64,000 nucleotides of DNA. It comes from Neckera pumila (Eukaryota; Streptophyta; Bryopsida; Hypnales; Neckeraceae). The stretch covers positions 19,389,660-19,453,659 of the forward strand of contig OZ018414.1 of assembly GCA_963969595.1 (NCBI GenBank), given 5' to 3'. Shown in pieces: positions 61,720 through 64,000 of this stretch (position 1 is its first letter; every line of letters begins with the position of its first letter). Position numbers and translations under genes: made by a program. Under the pieces are notes generated by a model. It searched no databases. It was not told the DNA's origin and saw nothing but the letters and a program-made list of their open reading frames with translations.

Positions 61720-62310
61720 AAAAGGTAAAGTATAGATAAATTTTCTAACAAGGAAAATTGAAAAAGTGCAAACTCTCAAGAAAATATATACTTTGATGTT
61801 TTAGTTTGCAAGAAATAGAAAAACAAATAAAATAAAAAATTGGCCATATGTAATATCTTTATAAAGATTGTCATTCACCAAACAAACTATCACAATAATA
61901 ATTTACATCTTTTGAAATCCAACCCGAAAGAACAAAACTCAAAGAAGCTCACTTTGTGGACTTCTACATTGAAAATTTAATAGAATATCCAATTGCCTTC
62001 AAATTTCAGCTCCAAATTTGTTTATTAGATACTAAATAGTATTAAGCCCCCTCAAATTGGCAAGTGTGATAAAATTGGAGGTTATTTTTGGATAGTAAAT
62101 TTTTTTTTGGATGGTAAATTTTTTGAAAAAAATCGCAAAATGCAAAAAAAATTGGCCAAGGTGTATAATAGTCATAAACACCTTATATATAAATCTTTCA
62201 ATCATTTGAAAATATTAGGATGCAAAAAATTATGGCCAAACAAATCAGCACACTGGGTGTGACAAAGAATAGTACTGACAAGTGTTTTTTGCAATCACCT
62301 AATGGGTCAA
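61720..62310 (+). repeat. Dispersed repeat family, copy 3
   Basis: Contains GAAAAAGTGCAAACTCTCAA, TTTCAGCTCCAAATTTG, AGATACTAAATAGTATT, then GGTGTGACAAAGAATAGTAC near the right end, in the same order as copy 1. Confidence 0.65.
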
Positions 62311-64000
62311 TCATTTCCTACAGTGGATGTCTATCATAGGTAGCCGTTTGCCTGTCATAGACTAGTTTACTTTAAATTGTAGCATGGTTAAACAAATTTG
62401 TTAGATCACATATTAAATGCATGATGGTTTACACAAACCAACCCTCAAGTGCAATTATAGTGAGCCAAGAAGGAATTGATTTGAGAGACTTTAGAATACT
62501 AGAATTGAGCATATTGCAATTAGTGTTTATGAAGGACTAATCATTCAAAAGCTATACAAATTTTTTTGAGAGAATATTTGGCAATAGATGTTCCTATTTT
62601 CAATGTATAAAATTGCTCAATAGCTACAAAATTACTCTACTATGGATGAAACTATAATCTTGGATGAATATGTGCATTTCCATCCATGATCCATGTTTTA
62701 TATTTTTCATCCACGTCAGTGCACTAATATGGATATAAATAGCTTCACCCCTCTATAGAAAATTCATTTTTGCACAACCTAAAAATAATGGAAAAAAAAT
62801 ATCTAGTTGCAATACACCAATATTAAGAAGAAAATGGGTTCATCAATCCTTTATTACCTAAACCCTTTTAAAAAATTTAGCACATTTTTACTAATATTTG
62901 TGTGTGAATCTATCCTTTATCTCATTACCTTACTTTCATAAAAGTAGTCATAATAAAAGTTTATCTTTTAAAGATTCAAATATTGCATTTGGATGCATGA
63001 GAATGTTTTTAAATGAAACATTGGCTAGAAGCTTCATATTTTTCATCCTCAATGTAGAAGCTAGAGCATTTAGGAATTAAATTGCATGTTTTTCTTGAGA
63101 AGATGTTTCATTAAAAAAAAAAGGCCTCTACCGTGTTGCCAGAGTTAGACTGATATCCAAACAAAATTTAATATTTTTTTGAAACAAAAGGAAATCAATA
63201 TTCAAAATCAATATCTATAGTGGCTCTTCAATTTTGATATTGATTTTATTTTAATTTTAATATTTTTCCAAATAAAGTATTAAGTTTTTTTTGGACTTTT
63301 AGAAGCATTGGTCTAGAGTTTGGTGTCCCTTTTGAGGCACCAAACTTTCTCTAATTTTAGATGGACACCATTCGGAGGTTTAGCAAGAACAAATGAATGA
63401 AAAATGTAATGGATGAAAATATGATGGATGAATAGTGACATAATTTGGATTCAATGTATGAGATTAATCCAATACAAAGTGAATTGCAATAAACACTTGG
63501 TATAATCTCTAAAATATTCTTTATCTCTTGTTATTTAGAAAGGGTGTTTTTCTGGCATTACTTTTGTAACATATCATTGCTGAAATTGAAATTGAAAATT
63601 AGAGGATTATCTTATATCCTATATTATTTTTTTATATATTCTAAAAATATAGAGAATTTCTTTTCAAGCTTTAGGTGGTGTTTGAAATTACTTGTCTCCT
63701 TTAGTATTTACTTCAGCACTAATTTAGGAGTTGAATATTATCATTTTTGTTTTAAACGTTAATTAACTAATGAAGTGAAGCACAAAATATACAATATATT
63801 ATCCACTTTGCAAATCAAAAAATTTAAAAAAATTCAATTTTTTATAGAAATTTGAAATTGATTGCGTCAAACAACAAAGGACATGATTGAACTTTTCATT
63901 GAATCTATTGGATTTTAAGCCGTTCCTAGGAAAATCTAAAAACAAGGAAAGGGTAGGATAGCTATACAAGAAGTTTTCCTTCTCAATTATAAACCCTGTC
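62311..64000. other. AT-rich DNA, nothing recognised
   Basis: Low-GC sequence with only short chance open frames. I see no gene, terminal repeats or RNA gene. Confidence 0.4.

Noticed and set aside
1..64000. CRISPR arrays, tRNA or rRNA genes
   Set aside because: No regularly spaced repeats with unique spacers and no tRNA/rRNA signature was found; the window is plant nuclear DNA.

Overview
The window is nuclear DNA from a land plant. It has spliced genes with GT-AG introns and good plant homologues (ascorbate oxidase, UPF1, a group II intron maturase-like protein), set in AT-rich intergenic DNA full of small non-autonomous DNA transposons. The UPF1 N-terminus (a Gln tract, then an [12 protein letters not shown] block) looks plant-like but not angiosperm-like. 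I infer a non-angiosperm, perhaps a bryophyte, but the sequence alone does not settle this.

Layout. 1-14,900: no convincing gene. It holds MITE-type elements (a two-hairpin family, a Stowaway-like element, several elements flanked by TTAA, an inverted-repeat MITE at 13.6 kb) and featureless AT-rich DNA. 14,976-18,047 (+): a three-exon ascorbate oxidase-type multicopper oxidase with an intact 629-residue reading frame. 19,780-29,945 (-): a complete 25-exon UPF1 RNA helicase (nonsense-mediated decay), 1283 residues, tail-to-tail with the oxidase. Its first intron contains a degenerate tandem array built from the exon 1/intron 1 boundary. 30-37 kb: AT-rich, repeat-laden. 37,313-38,676 (-): a two-exon reverse-transcriptase/maturase-like gene with a probable mitochondrial presequence, cut off before the catalytic YxDD region. 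A second, inverted scrap of the same gene lies at 39.15 kb. 42-54 kb: two decayed PIF/Harbinger elements, each a transposase and a Myb/SANT-like gene facing one another. 54-64 kb: no gene, only dispersed repeats, a CACTA-type foldback MITE and more TTAA elements.

The main discovery candidate is a set of about ten non-autonomous elements that insert at TTAA, begin with CCC(C)TAAA or a variant, and fall into discrete size classes (about 645, 720 and 900-926 bp). Three independent tests within the window support a 4-bp TTAA target duplication: one insertion splits a transposase reading frame that closes up exactly if a single TTAA is left, and two others can be compared with related unoccupied sites that read TCAA. 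TTAA duplication is the hallmark of piggyBac (and of Sola3), and no autonomous source is visible here.

The host genes are unrelated in function: apoplastic ascorbate oxidation, cytoplasmic mRNA surveillance, and probable organellar intron splicing. No operon-like or pathway relationship is implied.
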